DNA from: Syncephalis fuscata
Lineage: Eukaryota; Zoopagomycota; Zoopagomycetes; Zoopagales; Piptocephalidaceae
Direction of reading: 5' to 3'
DNA length: 64,000 nt
Assembly: GCA_025786725.1 (NCBI GenBank)
Contig: JAHLTZ010000032.1
Coordinates: 1 to 64,000, forward strand
A program made the translations under genes and the position numbers. Below the pieces are notes generated by a model. The model had not been told where the DNA came from, made no database searches, and saw nothing but the letters and a program-made list of their open reading frames with translations. Shown here piece after piece: positions 61,279 through 64,000 of this stretch. How positions within the stretch are numbered: position 1 is the first letter of the stretch; every line of letters begins with the position of its first letter.

Positions 61279-62364
61279 ATGTCAAAGGTAACACTATCAC
61301 CTTTTGGAAATGCTGTAGCCGGGGCCGGTGGCGCAATAGTTTCGCTTATGTGTGTCTATCCGTTGGATATGTAAGTGGACGAATATACTATTCATCTCGT
61401 TACTAGCGCAACAAGACGCGCTTAATCTATGTAATACTAATTTATTTATGGCTGTCAGTGTTAAGACTAAGCTACAGGTACAATCGTCGACCAGTGTAGT
61501 TAAATACACGTCGACCACGAATGCTATTAAACGTATTATATCCGAAGAAGGTTTAAAAGGTTTGTATGCTGGTCTGCCTGCTGGTTTGCTAGGTGTTGCA
61601 TCGACCAACTTTGCCTATTTCTACTGGTACAGCACGCTGCGTGGCAACTATCGTCGCCTGGTCAGTAAAGAGATCAATACGGCATGGGAATTGTTGCTAG
61701 GCGCTGGTGCTGGTGCACTTGCTCAGCTATTTACAATCCCCGTGTCGGTTGTAGTAACACGTCAACAAACGCAGCAGAAGAAAGATCGTAAAAGCTTTGC
61801 AGGTACTTGGTGGGAAATTGTCGATGAAGATGGCTGGACGGGTCTTTGGCGCGGTCTACGTCCGTCGCTTGTTCTGGTGGTAAATCCTTCAATCACGTAT
61901 GGTGCGTTTGAAAAGCTTAAAGATGCCTGGTTGCATCGAGTGCATCGTTCGCAGCTTTCCAGTCTTGAGGTATTTATCATTAGTGCGCTGGCCAAATCGA
62001 TTGCCACTGTCGTGACCTATCCATATATTATGGCCAAGGTACGTATGCAATGGAAGCCGTCACGAGAAGAACGCGCTACTGGTCGGGCAGTGCGCTATCG
62101 CAGTGCCATCCATGTATTAAAGAAAATCTACGCAACGGATGGACTTCGCGGCTGGTACAATGTGAGTCAATTGCTATATTTGCTCATATTACCAAATAAC
62201 TAATAATAATAATAATAATAATGCTTATTGATAAATGATAGGGAATGCAAGCGCAAATTAGCAAGGCTGTATTATCCCAAGCGTTGATGATGATGATTAA
62301 GGAGAAGCTAACACTGTATACCATACTTCTTTTTGCGCTATTTCGACGTGGTAACACGGCATAA
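61279..62364 (+). CDS. ANT1: Peroxisomal-type adenine nucleotide carrier (SLC25A17/Ant1 family)
   Basis: Three exons: 61279-61370, 61459-62161, 62242-62364; 305 aa. Three mitochondrial-carrier repeats are visible: VYPLDIVKTKLQVQ followed by EEGLKGLYAGLPAGLLG; IPVSVVVTRQQTQ followed by DGWTGLWRGLRPSLVLVVNP; YPYIMAKVRMQW followed by DGLRGWYNGM. The first is split by intron 1. The combination VASTNFAYFYWYSTLRG and NPSITYGAFEKLK is typical of PMP34/SLC25A17 and yeast Ant1, which import ATP (and exchange CoA or FAD) across the peroxisomal membrane. The second repeat has IPVSVVVTR in place of the usual PxDxxKxR, as in this subfamily. Confidence 0.9.
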
Positions 62365-62516
62365 ATATCTTGATGAATATAATAAATGTCTTGTAGACTG
62401 CAAATCTATTGATAAAAGTGTTTTTATTTTACAAAAGCTAATATTGCTGTTATTATTATTTCAAAGTGCGCATTTTTTCCATTCGTTTGGTAGCATTGTT
62501 TGTTGCAACAGTAATC

Positions 62517-63918
62517 ATGTCTTCTGACGACGCTTTACCGAAATCACCGGCTCAGAATGCTTCGCCTACGTCAGAAGAAGGCACTAGTCCGCTGTAAGTA
62601 GACGACCTGAATTATCAGGTGCAATACTGACTGACATTCAGTTTAGATGTAGTTAATGTACTGCAGCAAAGCGTTGTTGGCGTGCAAAGCTCATTCTCGC
62701 AAGTTTATTCGGTAGAGTGGAAGACAAGTTCAAGACGGCCTTTTAGAATATACTAATATTGGCATGGTTGATTCATTGTATAGACACTTGCTATGAGTTT
62801 GAAACAAAGCGCTGAGATGGCTCAGTCAATGAATTCTGTAATGGAGCAGTTTATGCAATCTAACTTGAAAATACGCAAGTAAATCAAATACAATAGTATA
62901 CAGAGTAGTTGGCAATGGGCTTACTGCTAGTAATATAGATACCAATGTACTGCCTAGGAAACAAGAAATGCATGGGGCACGACTAGTTATAACCATTGTT
63001 AATACAGGCACATTTCCTATTCCAAATCTTTCGCTTTCTTTAAAATTTAAACGTCGTGGTGAAAGTGAGGTAAATAGCGGTAAATAGGCTATTATGGTGA
63101 TTAATTAAACGTGTTGTGCTTTAGTTATTGGATTCTATTGTCGTATCACGTCCAACAATCGATCAAGATTCATCATAGTAGGTATATGTTGTGTTGCTTG
63201 GTTCATTTGATTGATAGATGTAACTATTTAGTAAACCATTTATCTGTTTGGCTAATGAGCCGGTAGAGCCATTTACACTTGTACCGCAACAGAAATTGAC
63301 CGATACAGTTGAGTTGGTGCCTGATCACCTATATCAAGTAGGCAGTAATTTGTTGAGTGATTCCTACATATTGATGTGTGTGTGTATTTATAGCTTAACG
63401 GTATTATCACGGCAACTTTTCCATCTCCAGGTAGTGGTCGTATACTTGAAGTGCAACAAATAACGGGCGTATATCTAGTAGATCAGGTAAATTGAAAAGT
63501 GAATGTAGTTTATTTCTAATTAGACATTAGATGCAAACACGATATCCATTTAATCAAGTAGAAGTAGATTCTAATGCACATGAGGAGCATAGTCGAGATG
63601 TGACACTGCCACTAGAAACATTGCGCAGTCTATTAAATATTCGGCCTTGTGATGGCATTGATAAACAGACCAAGTTTGCATTTACAGTAAGTAGCATGTT
63701 ATTGATTGATGACAATATATTAATCTCTGTAGACAACATTTAATACCAATAATAACATTGGTATTTGTGGACAAGTGGAGGAAATTACAACTGACGGCTA
63801 CAAAGCCAAGTGTAAATTGGCATGGATGATGAATGAAACGGCCACTAGCAATGAATTTGAGCTTATTGATCGAATCGTTGAAGAGTTTGATATGATTCGC
63901 AATAGCCGACATTTATAA
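62517..63918 (+). CDS. Unrecognised conserved-looking protein, 312 aa, nine exons
   Basis: Exons: 62517-62593, 62642-62702, 62784-62878, 62958-63069, 63125-63177, 63232-63337, 63394-63486, 63531-63686, 63733-63918; phases agree and give one 312-residue frame. The head is disordered (KSPAQNASPTSEEG). An amphipathic helical part follows (DVVNVLQQSVVGVQSSFSQ, then QSAEMAQSMNSVMEQFMQSN). The rest looks beta-rich: ARLVITIVNTGTFPIPNLSL, LNGIITATFPSPGSGRIL, and near the end NIGICGQVEEITTDGYKAKC. The phrase on terminal beta strands resembles appendage-like folds. I do not recognise the family. The nine consistent exons make it a real gene. Confidence 0.65.
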
Positions 63919-64000
63919 AAATAAACTGATAACAATTACAAATACTATATTTATTGTAAAAGTTGTCGAATGTCAGATTTACTTTTATTCTGCCATTTCT

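Overview
This is nuclear DNA of an AT-rich, gene-dense eukaryote, most likely an early-diverging fungus. Genes carry many short introns (mostly 45-100 nt, donor GTAAGT, acceptor TAG). Single genes encode proteins typical of fungi (Dbp10, DHA2-type drug transporters, a Kex2-processed secreted peptide, a cysteine-rich fungal membrane protein) next to genes lost from the common model yeasts (STEEP1, neurochondrin, FAM72, a stathmin-like protein). The species cannot be named from the sequence alone. Exon limits below were read by hand from splice signals and checked by reading phase.

Layout. 1-5.2 kb: AT-rich, with a tRNA-Pro, a tiny secreted-peptide gene and, directly after it, an 83-bp tandem array in which every unit carries splice-site-like signals. 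5.9-30.5 kb: dense housekeeping genes: STEEP1, ribosomal protein eS8, Pol I subunit RPA43, a cysteine-rich membrane protein, a stathmin-like protein, two convergent penta-EF-hand paralogues, a multi-pass membrane protein with a lumenal domain, neurochondrin and SRP68 (divergent, sharing a 121-bp promoter), a large PH-domain protein, FAM72 and CTF8. 30.5-47 kb: an accessory region. A 9.6-kb segment is bounded by inverted repeats of about 470 bp lying just upstream of CTF8 on one side and of the leucyl-tRNA synthetase gene on the other. It holds a secreted cysteine-rich peptide gene, a CAP/PR-1 protein and an unrecognised GC-richer ORF. The peptide gene has a near-identical inverted copy at 45.6 kb, beyond the synthetase gene. 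47.8-54.4 kb: a serine-rich hypothetical gene and two tandem DHA2-type MFS transporters. 55.3-56.3 kb: remnant of an LTR-type retroelement. 57.3-63.9 kb: the helicase DBP10, a peroxisomal-type nucleotide carrier and an unrecognised 312-residue protein.

Three otherwise intact genes (PH protein, leucyl-tRNA synthetase, first MFS transporter) each appear to lack one base, which breaks the frame. Assembly error is the simplest explanation, though real lesions or frameshifting are not excluded. The most unusual items are the splice-signal array, the inverted-repeat segment with its secreted proteins, the two-repeat stathmin-like protein, and the penta-EF-hand pair that share a 17-nt exon but differ in a GT versus GC donor.
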